From Oceanitalea sp047302425 (GTDB lineage: Bacteria > Actinomycetota > Actinomycetes > Actinomycetales > Actinomycetaceae), in contig NZ_CP154855.1 in assembly GCF_047302425.1 (NCBI RefSeq), positions 1,550,001-1,614,000 on the forward strand: a DNA stretch of 64,000 bases. Direction: 5' to 3'. Positions 17,284 to 25,902 of the stretch are shown one piece after another (position 1 is the first letter of the stretch; the number at the start of each line of letters is the position of its first letter). The notes under the pieces were generated by a model, which saw nothing but the letters and a program-made list of their open reading frames with translations, searched no databases and was not told where the DNA came from. The translations under genes and the position numbers were made by a program.

Positions 17284-19080
17284 TCAGGCGCGCTCGCGCA
17301 GCCAGACGGTCGTGTCGGTCGGCAGCGACCCGCCCTCGAGCGGGCCGCTCGCGACGAGCACCTCGTGGCCCTCGGGGAGCGTCACCGGCTCGTCGCCGAG
17401 GTTCGCCATGACGACGACGGTGGCCCGCCCCTCGCCGCTGTTGCGGACGGCGACCACGTGCTCACCGGCCGTCACGAGCTCCATCGCCCCGGCGCCGAGG
17501 CGGTGCTCGGCGCGCAGCTCCAACGCCCGGCGGTACAGGCGGAGGGTCGAGTCCTCCTGCTGCTCCTGGACGTCGGGGGCGAGCGCGGCCCACGACTCGG
17601 GCTGGGGCAGCCAGGTGCGCCCGGTGGGGGAGAAGCCCAGGCCCGGGGCGTCCGAGCGCCACGGCAGCGGCACGCGGCAGCCGTCGCGGCCCTTCTCGGC
17701 GTGGCCGGTGCGCCACCACGCCGGGTCCTGGCGCAGGGAGTCGTCGAGGGTCGTGTGCTCGGGCAGGCCGAGCTCCTCGCCCTGGTAGACGTAGGCGCTG
17801 CCGGCGAGGCCGAGCATGAGGAGGGAGGCGGCGCGGGCGCGGCGCAGGCCGAGCTCGGCGTCGGGCTGGGTGTCCTCGACGCCGATCCCGTTGGGACCCT
17901 TGCCGGTCTCGGCCAGGCCCAGGCGCGAGGCGTGCCGGACGACGTCGTGGTTGGACAGCACCCACGAGGTGGGGGCGCCGACGGCGTCGTTGGCGGCGTA
18001 GGAGCCGGCGATCGACTCGCGCAGCGCGGCGGCCTCCCAGCGGGTGACGAGGAAGTCGAAGTTGAAGGCCTGGTGCATCTCGTCGGGCCGCACGTACAGC
18101 GCGAGGCGCTCGAGCGGCTCCACCCACGCCTCGGCGACGAGCATGCGCTCGCCGTCGTACTCGTCGAGGACGGCCCGCCACTCGCGGTAGATCTCGTGGA
18201 CGCCGTCCTGGTCGAACATCGGGCTGCGGCCGGCGACGGCGTCGTCGCTCGCGTCGGGTGCGGCGACGTCCTCCGCGGACAGCCCCTCCTCGACCTCGGT
18301 GCCCTCGACCATCCGCACGTGCCCGGCCCAGTCGGGCAGGCCCGGCGCCTTGACCAGACCGTGGGCGACGTCCACGCGGAAGCCGTCGACGCCGCGGTCG
18401 AGCCAGAAGCGCAGGATGCTGCGGAACTCCTCGTGGACCTCGGGGTTGTCCCAGTTGAGGTCGGGCTGGCTGGAGTCGAAGAGGTGGAGGTACCACTGGC
18501 CGTCGCGCTCCCACGGGCTGCCGGGGGCGTCGTCGCGCTCGCTCACGCGTGTCCACGCCGGGCCGCCGAAGACGGACTGCCAGTTGTTCGGCGGCTCCTC
18601 GCCGCGCTCGCCGCCGCCCTCGCGGAACATGTAGCGGGACCGGGCGGCCGAGCCCGGCCCGTCGGCGAGGGCCTGGCGGAACCACGCGTGCTGGTCGGAA
18701 GTGTGGTTGGGCACGAGGTCGACGACGACCCGCAGGCCCAGCTCGTGGGCGCGGGCGATGAGCGCGTCGGCGTCGGCGAGCGTCCCGAAGAGCGGGTCGA
18801 CGTCGCGGTAGTCGGCGACGTCGTAGCCCGCGTCCTTCTGCGGGGAGCGGTAGAAGGGGGAGAGCCACACGGCGTCGACGCCCAGCCGCGCGAGGTGGTC
18901 CAGCCGCTCGGTGACGCCCGGCAGGTCACCGACCCCGTCGCCGTCGGCGTCCCCGAAGGAGCGGGGGTAGACCTGGTAGATGACGGCGGTGCGCCACCAC
19001 TCGGCGTCGGCGGTGGGCCGGTGGACGACCTCTCCGGTGAGGGCGGTCTGGGGCTGGCGAGAGCTCACGGGCAGGTCCAT
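17284..19080 (-). CDS. GH13 alpha-glucosidase
   Basis: 598 residues, no signal peptide, so cytoplasmic. It hydrolyses alpha-glucosidic bonds of imported oligosaccharides; oligo-1,6-glucosidase, maltase and trehalose-type activities are all possible. The barrel opens with WWRTAVIYQVYPRSFGDADGDGVGDL. Catalytic residues are all present: nucleophile Asp237 (GFRVDVAHG), acid/base Glu317 (MLVAEAWVE), and Asp379 (LSNHD). PNHTSDQHAWF is the calcium/substrate loop. The C-terminal beta domain starts near 500. It lies downstream of the LacI regulator on the same strand and opposite the ABC importer, forming one sugar module. Confidence 0.93.
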   Translation of the reverse strand: MDLPVSSRQPQTALTGEVVHRPTADAEWWRTAVIYQVYPRSFGDADGDGVGDLPGVTERLDHLARLGVDAVWLSPFYRSPQKDAGYDVADYRDVDPLFGTLADADALIARAHELGLRVVVDLVPNHTSDQHAWFRQALADGPGSAARSRYMFREGGGERGEEPPNNWQSVFGGPAWTRVSERDDAPGSPWERDGQWYLHLFDSSQPDLNWDNPEVHEEFRSILRFWLDRGVDGFRVDVAHGLVKAPGLPDWAGHVRMVEGTEVEEGLSAEDVAAPDASDDAVAGRSPMFDQDGVHEIYREWRAVLDEYDGERMLVAEAWVEPLERLALYVRPDEMHQAFNFDFLVTRWEAAALRESIAGSYAANDAVGAPTSWVLSNHDVVRHASRLGLAETGKGPNGIGVEDTQPDAELGLRRARAASLLMLGLAGSAYVYQGEELGLPEHTTLDDSLRQDPAWWRTGHAEKGRDGCRVPLPWRSDAPGLGFSPTGRTWLPQPESWAALAPDVQEQQEDSTLRLYRRALELRAEHRLGAGAMELVTAGEHVVAVRNSGEGRATVVVMANLGDEPVTLPEGHEVLVASGPLEGGSLPTDTTVWLRERA

Positions 19081-19153
19081 CTGTCGGTGGTGTGGAGGGG
19101 GTCCGCAGTACGTTACCCGCGGGGCGCGGTGCCACCCAAGGGCAGGCGGTCGC

Positions 19154-20167
19154 TCAGCGGCGAGGTGCGGCGGCGGTCGAGCCGCGAACGATGAGCTCGG
19201 CGACGAAGAGCAGCTCGCTGCGCGGGGTGCGCGAGCCGGTGATCTCGGCGACGAGCGAGGTGACGGCGGCGTGGCTCATCGCGTCGACCGGCTGGCGCAG
19301 CGTCGTCAGCGGTGGGTCGGTGAAGGCCATGAGCGGGGAGTCGTCGAAGCCGACGACCGACACGTCCTCGGGCACCGACAGTCCGCGGCTGCGCGCCGCG
19401 CGGACGGCACCGAGCGCCATGAGGTCCGAGCCGCAGATGATCGCGGTGCAGCCCTGGTCGAGGAGGATGCCGGCGGCGGCCTGGCCCCCCTCGAAGGTGA
19501 AGAGGGTGGGCACGACGTGCGCGGCGCCGTCGGGCAGGAGGGCGCTGACCGCGCGCTCGAAGCCTGCGCGCTTGCGCTGGGCGGGCACGAAGCGGTCGGG
19601 GCCGATCGCCAGCCCCAGCGAGACGTGCCCCTGCGACACGAGGTGGCGCACGGCCAGCTCCATGCTGCCGGCGTCGTCGGTGGAGAAGGCGGGGGCGTCG
19701 AGCTCGCCGGTGTAGCCGTTGACGAGGACGAAGGGCATGCCGCGCGACTGCAGGCGCCGGTAGCGCTCGGCGTCGGCCTGGGTGTCGGCGTGGAGGCCGG
19801 AGACGAAGACGATCCCGTCGACCCCGTGGTCCAGGAGCATCTCGACGTACTGGTCCTCGGTCGTGCCACCGGGGGACTGGGTGCACAGCAGCGGTGTGTA
19901 GCCGAGCGTCGAGAGCACCGACTCGATGGACTGCGCAAAGGCGGGGAAGACGGGGTTGGACAGCTCGGGGACGATGAGCCCGATGAGCCCGGCCGAGCGC
20001 GCGCGCAGCCGCTCGGGGCGCTCGTAGCCGAGCATGTCGAGGGCCGCGAGGACCGCCTTGCGGGTCTCGGCGGCGACCTCGGGCTTCCCGTTGAGGACCC
20101 GGGACACCGTCGCGGTGCTCACGCCGGCCTGGTCGGCGACATCCGTCAGTCTGGTGCGTCCCTGCAT
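19154..20167 (-). CDS. LacI-family regulator of sugar module 1
   Basis: 337 residues. N-terminal helix-turn-helix and hinge: TRLTDVADQAGVSTATVSRVLNGKPEVAAETRKAVLAALDMLGYE. The rest is a periplasmic-binding-like sensor with the usual VVGFDDSPLMAFTDPPLTTLRQP close to the end. It is divergent from the importer genes and its start lies 40 nt from two TGCAA-type operators, so it most likely represses the importer and itself until a maltose-type inducer is present. Confidence 0.9.
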   Translation of the reverse strand: MQGRTRLTDVADQAGVSTATVSRVLNGKPEVAAETRKAVLAALDMLGYERPERLRARSAGLIGLIVPELSNPVFPAFAQSIESVLSTLGYTPLLCTQSPGGTTEDQYVEMLLDHGVDGIVFVSGLHADTQADAERYRRLQSRGMPFVLVNGYTGELDAPAFSTDDAGSMELAVRHLVSQGHVSLGLAIGPDRFVPAQRKRAGFERAVSALLPDGAAHVVPTLFTFEGGQAAAGILLDQGCTAIICGSDLMALGAVRAARSRGLSVPEDVSVVGFDDSPLMAFTDPPLTTLRQPVDAMSHAAVTSLVAEITGSRTPRSELLFVAELIVRGSTAAAPRR

Positions 20168-20206
20168 CGCAGACTCCTCCCTGCTGTCCTGTCCGTCCGG
20201 TGTCGG

Positions 20207-20243
20207 TGCAATCGTTGCATGAAAGTTACTGCAACATGTTGCA
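20207..20243. promoter_or_regulatory. Two LacI operators between lacI and the importer operon
   Basis: TGCAATCGTTGCA at 20207-20219 and the perfect palindrome TGCAACATGTTGCA at 20230-20243. Both have TGCAA half sites, with centres about 24 bp apart. The second overlaps the -35 box TTGCAC. They are the only strong palindromes of this gap. Confidence 0.75.
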
Positions 20244-20268
20244 CTCCGTTGTCGGCGCGGCTTACGCT
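20239..20268 (+). promoter_or_regulatory. Promoter of the sugar importer operon (module 1)
   Basis: TTGCAC (20239-20244) and TACGCT (20263-20268) with an 18-nt spacer. The -35 overlaps the right half of the downstream operator, so repressor binding would block polymerase. Confidence 0.6.
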
Positions 20269-20340
20269 GCGGCGAAACGGCACAGCGACGCGGCTCTGGC
20301 GCCGTGTTTCGCCTCGGCCCCGACAGAGGAGAGATACCAG

Positions 20341-21585
20341 ATGCGCCGTAGCATCGTGATCACCGCAGCCGTCGCACTGACGCTCGGACTTGCCGCCTGC
20401 GGCGGCGAGGCGGAGGAGCCGGAGGCCGAGGGCACCACCGAGGCCACCGAGGAGACAGAGGAGCCCGCCGCCGAGGGCGGCTCGCTGACGATCTGGGTCG
20501 ACGACACCCGCGAGGCGGCCGTGGCCGCTGCCGCCGAGGCCTTCGAGACCGACACCGGCGTCACCGTCGAGCTCGTTCAGAAGAACTTCGACGACATCCG
20601 CCCCGACTTCCTCGCCCAGGTCCCCACCGGCGAGGGCCCGGACATCACCGTCGGCGCCCACGACTGGCTGGGCGAGCTCACCGCCAACGGCGTCGTCGCC
20701 CCGGTCGAGCTGGGCGACAAGGCCGGCGAGTTCGAGGACGTCGCCGTCGAGGCCTTCACCTACGAGGGCCAGGTCTACGGCCTGCCCTACGCGATCGAGA
20801 ACATCGCCATCTACCGCAACACCGCGCTCGTCGACGAGACCCCCGCGACCTTCGACGAGATGATCGCCATGGGCCAGGCCTCCGGCGCCCAGTACCCCTT
20901 CCTCGTCCAGATCACCGAGGTCGGCGACCCGTACACGATGTACCCGTTCCAGACCTCCTTCGGCGCCCCGGTCTTCGAGACCAACGAGGACGGCAGCTAC
21001 ACCGCCGAGCTCGCCCTGGGCGGCGAGAACGGCAACGCCTTCGCCCAGTGGCTGGCCGCGCAGGGCCAGGCGGGGACGCTCAACACCTCGTGGGAGTACG
21101 ACATCGTCGTCGAGGCCTTCGCCAACGGTGAGGCGGCCTACCTCCTCGGCGGCCCGTGGATGCTCTCCTCCTTCGAGGGCGTCGACGTCGCGGTCGACCC
21201 GATCCCGACGGCCGGCGGCGAGCCCGCCCAGCCCTTCACCGGCGTCCAGGGCTTCTACGTGAGCGCGCAGAGCGACAACGCGCTGCTCGCCACCGACTTC
21301 CTCGTCAACTACATGGCCACCGAGGAGGCGCAGATCGCGCTCTACGAGGCCGGTGACCGCACCCCCGCGCTGACCGCGGCGGCCGACACCGTCTCCGAGG
21401 ACCCGATCGCCGCGGGCTTCCGCGAGGTCGGCGCCGGCGCCGTGCCCATGCCCTCCATCCCCGAGATGGGCGAGGTGTGGAACTTCTGGGGCGTGACCGA
21501 GGGGCAGATCATCTCCGGCCAGCTCGACCCGGTCGAGGGCTGGGAGAAGATGGTCGCGGACATCTCGGCCGCGATCGGCGGCTGA
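20341..21585 (+). CDS. Maltose-type solute-binding lipoprotein
   Basis: 414 residues. Lipoprotein signal LTLGLAAC (Cys20), then an acidic Glu/Thr linker, then a family 1 extracellular solute-binding fold starting SLTIWVDDTREAAVAAAAEAFE. PTGEGPDITVGAHDWLGELTANG and GVQGFYVSAQSDNALLATDFLVNYM are typical of MalE-like proteins. GAGGAGAG at 20326-20333 is the ribosome site for ATG 20341. It delivers oligosaccharides to the MalF/MalG permease encoded next. A close paralogue is at 62578-63837. No ATPase is in the module, so a shared MsiK-type ATPase elsewhere is likely. Confidence 0.9.
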   Translation: MRRSIVITAAVALTLGLAACGGEAEEPEAEGTTEATEETEEPAAEGGSLTIWVDDTREAAVAAAAEAFETDTGVTVELVQKNFDDIRPDFLAQVPTGEGPDITVGAHDWLGELTANGVVAPVELGDKAGEFEDVAVEAFTYEGQVYGLPYAIENIAIYRNTALVDETPATFDEMIAMGQASGAQYPFLVQITEVGDPYTMYPFQTSFGAPVFETNEDGSYTAELALGGENGNAFAQWLAAQGQAGTLNTSWEYDIVVEAFANGEAAYLLGGPWMLSSFEGVDVAVDPIPTAGGEPAQPFTGVQGFYVSAQSDNALLATDFLVNYMATEEAQIALYEAGDRTPALTAAADTVSEDPIAAGFREVGAGAVPMPSIPEMGEVWNFWGVTEGQIISGQLDPVEGWEKMVADISAAIGG

Positions 21586-21592
21586 CCCATGC

Positions 21593-21624
21593 GCGCGGCA
21601 CGCCCGGCGACGGGCGTGCCGCGC
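21593..21624 (+). other. Intercistronic hairpin between SBP and MalF genes (module 1)
   Basis: A perfect 14-bp stem GCGCGGCACGCCCG with a 4-nt loop starts 8 nt after the SBP stop, inside the operon. It may stabilise the SBP mRNA or partly stop transcription, raising binding protein over permease. Module 2 has a hairpin at the same place. Confidence 0.75.
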
Positions 21625-21659
21625 CACGCCTCCACCCCTCTCGCCCTGGAAGGCACGCG

Positions 21660-23273
21660 ATGTCCCAGCCCCAAGCCCCGCAGCTCTCGACGGCGGACAC
21701 AAGCCCCGAGCCGCTGCACGTCCGGAGCACGCCGCACGCGCGGACGTACACGCCCGGGTTCTTCGTCAAGGTCGCCCTCATGGCGCTCATCAACGCCCTC
21801 GGCGTCTTCATCGTCATCCAGGCCTGGGTGGCGGAGTCGTGGGGCGTGCTCGCGGGCATGGTGGCCCTGCTCGTCGTGGCCGACTACGTGTACTTCTCGC
21901 GCCGCGCGCTGCCGATGAAGTACATCCTGCCGGGGCTCGCCTTCCTCCTCGTCTTCCAGGTCTTCACCGTCGCCTACACCGGCTACGTCGCCTTCACGAA
22001 CTACGGGCAGGGCCACAACTCCACCAAGGGTGACGCGATCGAGGCCCTCCTCATCCAGAACGAGCAGCGGGTGGAGGGCTCGAGCACCTACCCGCTCGCC
22101 GTCGTCGAGCGCGACGGCGAGCTCGGCTTCGCCGTCGTCGACGACGGCACCGTCCGCGCCGGCACCGCCGAGTCCCCGCTCGAGGAGGTGGACGACGCCG
22201 TCGTCACCGACGGCACCGTCGCCGAGGTGCCGGGCTGGGAGCTGCTCGACCGGCAGGAGGTCATCGCCCGCCAGGGCGAGGTCGTCGAGCTGCGCGTCGC
22301 GGTCTCCGACGACGCCGAGGAGGGCTCGATCCGCACCCAGGACGCCCGCAACGGCTTCGTCTACCGCTCGGTCCTCGAGTACGACGAGGCCGCGGACACG
22401 ATGACCAACCTCGAGACCGGCGTCGCCTACCGCCCCAACGACAACGGCCAGTTCGAGGCGGAGGACGGCTCCACCCTCAACGTCGGGTGGCGCGTGCCCG
22501 TGGGCCTGGACAACTTCACCACGGCCTTCGGCGACTCCCGATACGCCGAGCCCTTCGTCAAGGTCCTCCTGTGGACCTTCGCCTTCGCGATCCTCACCGT
22601 GGGGCTGACCTTCTTCCTCGGCCTGTTCTTCGCGCTCGTCCTCAACGACGAGCGGGTCCGCGGCCGCAAGGTCATGCGCGCGCTGCTCATTCTTCCCTAC
22701 GCCTTCCCCGCGCTCATGTCCTACCTGCTGTGGCGTGGCATGCTCAACACCGACTTCGGCTTCGTCAACCAGGTGCTCCTCGGTGGCGCGGAGGTGCCGT
22801 GGCTGACGAACGAGTGGCTGGCCCGCGCCGTCGTCCTCGGGGTCCAGCTGTGGGTGGGCTTCCCCTACATGTTCCTCATCACGACCGGCGCGCTGCAGTC
22901 GATCCCGAGCGACGTCACCGAGGCCGCGCGCATCGACGGCGCCGGCCGGCTGCGGATCTTCCGCTCGCTCACGCTGCCGCTCCTGTTCATCGCGGTGGCG
23001 CCGCTGCTCATCTCGTCCTTCGCCTTCAACTTCAACAACTTCAACGGCATCGAGATGCTCACCGAGGGCGGGCCACGGTTCCAGGACGCCTCGGTGCCCG
23101 TCGGCGCGACCGACATCCTCATCACGATGGTCTACTCGATCTCCGGGCTCGACGGCCGGGCCGCGACCAACTACGGCCTCGCCTCGGCGCTCTCGCTCGT
23201 CATCTTCGTCATCGTCGCGACGATCTCGGCCGTCACGTTCCGCAGGACCCAGGCGCTGGAGGACATCAACTGA
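21660..23273 (+). CDS. Sugar ABC permease, MalF-like
   Basis: 537 residues. Three N-terminal helices (about 32-55, 61-79, 88-112) are followed by a soluble loop of roughly 165 residues (about 115-280) corresponding to the MalF P2 loop, then the conserved permease core with five helices. The EAA motif EAARIDGAGRLRIFRSLTLPLL contacts the ATPase. ATG 21660 has TGGAAGG 7 nt upstream. The long P2-type loop supports a maltose/maltodextrin-type system. Confidence 0.9.
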   Translation: MSQPQAPQLSTADTSPEPLHVRSTPHARTYTPGFFVKVALMALINALGVFIVIQAWVAESWGVLAGMVALLVVADYVYFSRRALPMKYILPGLAFLLVFQVFTVAYTGYVAFTNYGQGHNSTKGDAIEALLIQNEQRVEGSSTYPLAVVERDGELGFAVVDDGTVRAGTAESPLEEVDDAVVTDGTVAEVPGWELLDRQEVIARQGEVVELRVAVSDDAEEGSIRTQDARNGFVYRSVLEYDEAADTMTNLETGVAYRPNDNGQFEAEDGSTLNVGWRVPVGLDNFTTAFGDSRYAEPFVKVLLWTFAFAILTVGLTFFLGLFFALVLNDERVRGRKVMRALLILPYAFPALMSYLLWRGMLNTDFGFVNQVLLGGAEVPWLTNEWLARAVVLGVQLWVGFPYMFLITTGALQSIPSDVTEAARIDGAGRLRIFRSLTLPLLFIAVAPLLISSFAFNFNNFNGIEMLTEGGPRFQDASVPVGATDILITMVYSISGLDGRAATNYGLASALSLVIFVIVATISAVTFRRTQALEDIN

Positions 23274-23274
23274 C

Positions 23275-24171
23275 ATGGCCACCACGACCGTCCCCACCCG
23301 GCCCCCCGCCCGGTCGCACCGCCCCAGCCGCCGCCGCTGGTGGGGGGAGGTCGGCTGGCGCTACGTCGTCGCCGCCGTCGCGATCGTCTACGCCGTGTGG
23401 CCCATCGTCTACATCGTCTCGGCGTCACTGGCCGAGCGCGGCACGCTCACCGGCTCGAACGCGCTCTTCGCCGAGGTGAGCCCCGCCAACTACGGGCGGC
23501 TGGGGGAGACCTACTTCTGGACCTGGCTCGGCAACACCCTCGTCATCGCGACGACGACGGCGGTCGGCACGGTCCTCATGGGCGCGGCAGCCGCGTACGC
23601 CTTCTCCCGCTTCCGCTTCCGGGGCCGGCGGGCGGGGCTCGTGGCTCTGCTCATCATCCAGATGTTCCCGCAGCTGCTCGCCTTCGTCGCGATCTTCCTG
23701 CTGCTGCTCGTCCTGGGCGACGTCACCCCGGTGCTCGGCCTCAACTCCCGGGTCGCGCTCATCATGGTGTACCTCGGCGGCGCGCTCGGCGTGAACACCT
23801 TCCTCATGTACGGCTTCTTCAACACCGTGCCGCGGGAGCTGGACGAGGCGGCGAAGATCGACGGCGCCACCCACGCGCAGACCTACTGGACGATCATCCT
23901 GCGCCTCGTCGCGCCGATCCTCGCCGTCGTCGCGCTGCTGTCCTTCATCTCGAGCTTCTCCGACTTCCTGCTCGCCAAGCTCGTGCTGCAGTCGGAGTCG
24001 AAGTGGACGCTGGCGGTGGGGCTCTACCAGTGGGTCTCGGACCAGCTCTCGGCGAACTGGGGGCTCTTCGCGGCCGGTGCGACGATCGGCGCCATCCCCA
24101 TCGTGCTGATCTTCCTCTTCCTCCAGCGCTACATCGTCTCCGGCCTCACCGCCGGGTCCGTCAAGGGCTGA
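23275..24171 (+). CDS. Sugar ABC permease, MalG-like
   Basis: 298 residues with six helices. EAA motif DEAAKIDGATHAQTYWTIILRLVAPI is followed by FISSFSDFLLAKLVL, typical of MalG. It starts one base after the MalF stop and is the last gene of the importer operon. It pairs with MalF to form the channel. Confidence 0.92.
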   Translation: MATTTVPTRPPARSHRPSRRRWWGEVGWRYVVAAVAIVYAVWPIVYIVSASLAERGTLTGSNALFAEVSPANYGRLGETYFWTWLGNTLVIATTTAVGTVLMGAAAAYAFSRFRFRGRRAGLVALLIIQMFPQLLAFVAIFLLLLVLGDVTPVLGLNSRVALIMVYLGGALGVNTFLMYGFFNTVPRELDEAAKIDGATHAQTYWTIILRLVAPILAVVALLSFISSFSDFLLAKLVLQSESKWTLAVGLYQWVSDQLSANWGLFAAGATIGAIPIVLIFLFLQRYIVSGLTAGSVKG

Positions 24172-24181
24172 GGCTCCGGAG

Positions 24182-25360
24182 TCAACGGCGGGCGCGGGGG
24201 TCGCGCTCGGGCGGCTGCGGCTCGAGCCACTGCCACACGGCGGTGCTCGGCGGCAGCAGCCGGCGGCCGCCGGTGCCCTCGGTGAGCGGACCGGAGGACA
24301 GGAGCACCTCCCGCTCGGGCAGGGGCACCTCGTCCGCGCCGACGTTGGCGACGACGAGCATCTCGCCGCAGAGGAAGGCGAGGACGGTGTCGGGCACCGG
24401 CCCATCGAGCTCGTCGACCCAGGCGAGGGGGGCCAGGCCGAGGCGGTGATCGGCGCGCAGGCGCAGCGCGGCGCGGACCGTCTCGAAGACCGAGCCGGCC
24501 TGCCCACGCTGCTCCTCCTTGAGCCGGGCGGCCTCGGCCACACGCTCCGGCTCGGGGTGCTGGGTGGTCTTGACGGGCATGCCCAGCTCGATGCCCTGGC
24601 GCAGGTAGACCGCACCGGGCATGGCGAGCACGACGAGTGCCGTCGCCAGAGCCAGCTGCGGGGTGCCGGCCTCGAGGACGTCGGGGACGAGCCACGCGCC
24701 GGCGCTGCCGAGCGCGTCACGGATGCGCAGGCTCTCCGTCACGGAGGCCTGGGCCCGGGCGGGGTCGGCGACGTGGAGGAGGTCGGCGTCGACGAGGTGG
24801 TGGAGCCAGTCCTCGTGGAGCATGTCCGCCGCCTGGGACTGCACGGCGGGGCTGAGGCGGGTGGAGAGGATCGGGTCCTCGTGGCGCGCGTGCTCGGCGA
24901 TGAGCGCGTGCAGCTCGCGGTAGCGCGCGTGGGACACCGGATCGGACTCGGTGACGGGGCCGAGGTCGAGACCGTCGGCGCCGCGGCTGAGCCAGTAGCG
25001 CGCGCAGGCCTCCTCGCGGGGGTCGAGCGGGTCGATGCGCAGCACCACGCGCAGGCCGGTGCGCTGGGTGCGGGCGAGCAGCCCGGCGACGGCGTCGATG
25101 ATCTCCTCCGGTGCCTCACCGGGCAGCGGGGGGCACCCGATGCGCACGGCCTGGGCGCCGAGGCGGGAGACCGAGCGCAGCTGCTCGGCGCGCTCGGCGA
25201 CCTCCGCGAGCGTCGTCGTGCCGCTGAGGAGCGGCGGCTCGTTGACGTAGACGACGGAGGAGCGCCACCACTCCTGCCAGCCGGCGGAGGCACGGTGGAC
25301 CAGACGGGTGGTCACGGTCCCCGGTGTCGCGGCCGTCGTCGGCGGTGCGGGGTCGGTCAT
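24182..25360 (-). CDS. GH13-like protein lacking catalytic residues (pseudoenzyme)
   Basis: 392 residues, intact frame. It aligns with the module 1 alpha-glucosidase at several points: WWRSSVVYV for WWRTAVIYQV, ARYWLSRGADGLDLGP for RFWLDRGVDGFRVDV, and a clear C-terminal beta domain (LRLRADHRLGLAPL, MLVVANVGADEVPLP, VLLSSGPLTEG). The nucleophile Asp is replaced by Gly134, the acid/base Glu position reads STRLS, and no NHD motif remains; the barrel is also about 200 residues shorter. It is therefore unlikely to hydrolyse sugars. It lies convergent to MalG with only 10 nt between the stops. It may be a sugar-binding or partner protein, or a gene decaying without frame loss. Confidence 0.75.
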   Translation of the reverse strand: MTDPAPPTTAATPGTVTTRLVHRASAGWQEWWRSSVVYVNEPPLLSGTTTLAEVAERAEQLRSVSRLGAQAVRIGCPPLPGEAPEEIIDAVAGLLARTQRTGLRVVLRIDPLDPREEACARYWLSRGADGLDLGPVTESDPVSHARYRELHALIAEHARHEDPILSTRLSPAVQSQAADMLHEDWLHHLVDADLLHVADPARAQASVTESLRIRDALGSAGAWLVPDVLEAGTPQLALATALVVLAMPGAVYLRQGIELGMPVKTTQHPEPERVAEAARLKEEQRGQAGSVFETVRAALRLRADHRLGLAPLAWVDELDGPVPDTVLAFLCGEMLVVANVGADEVPLPEREVLLSSGPLTEGTGGRRLLPPSTAVWQWLEPQPPERDPRARR

Positions 25361-25405
25361 GGCGTCATTGTGGCACCAACGGCCAGCCCCGGCGGCCGGG
25401 CGCCG

Positions 25406-25825
25406 CTAGCCGAGGTCCGCGCTGAGCCAGCGCTCGGGCTGCATCTCGATGACCACGTGGTCGGTGAGGTCGCGACGGGCCATCTCGAGGTAGCCCTCGG
25501 CCGCCTCCCCGGAGAGGTAGCGGTAGGTCATCTCCTCGAGGCGCTCCTCGGTCTGCGGCAGCACGCCGGTCACGGGCCCCTCGACCGAGACGTAGCGGAC
25601 CGTGGGGCTCACCCGCTGCGCCATGAGGCTGAAGCGCCCGGCCGCCTCGATGAGCCGCGCCTTGCGCGACTCCCCTCCGGTGAGCACCCACAGCCGGCCC
25701 CCTGGCGTGTACTGGTACCAGAGGGGCACGACGAGGGGTGCGCGGCCCGGCTCGGCCGCCACGGACAGCGCACCGATGTGCGGCTCGGCGAGGAACTGCT
25801 CTCGTTCGTCATGTGTCAGTGCCAT
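25406..25825 (-). CDS. Pyridoxamine 5-phosphate oxidase family protein
   Basis: 139 residues. Split beta-barrel of the PPOX/FMN-binding class: ALTHDEREQFLAEPHIGALSVAAEPGRAPLVVPLWYQY, then LTGGESRKARLIEAAGRFSLMAQ and YVSVEGPVTGV. Such proteins bind FMN, F420 or haem and often act as small reductases; the ligand cannot be told. It is a single gene, divergent from dgt. Confidence 0.82.
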   Translation of the reverse strand: MALTHDEREQFLAEPHIGALSVAAEPGRAPLVVPLWYQYTPGGRLWVLTGGESRKARLIEAAGRFSLMAQRVSPTVRYVSVEGPVTGVLPQTEERLEEMTYRYLSGEAAEGYLEMARRDLTDHVVIEMQPERWLSADLG

Positions 25826-25902
25826 GGCCTCACGCTAGAGGCAAGCACCGACATCGGCGCGGATGGGCACCGATCGGCGCCGGGCGCCATAGGCTCGGGT
25901 CC

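Noticed and set aside
21660..23273. The long MalF loop as a gene fusion
   Set aside because: A large extracytoplasmic P2 loop between helices three and four is normal for MalF-type permeases.
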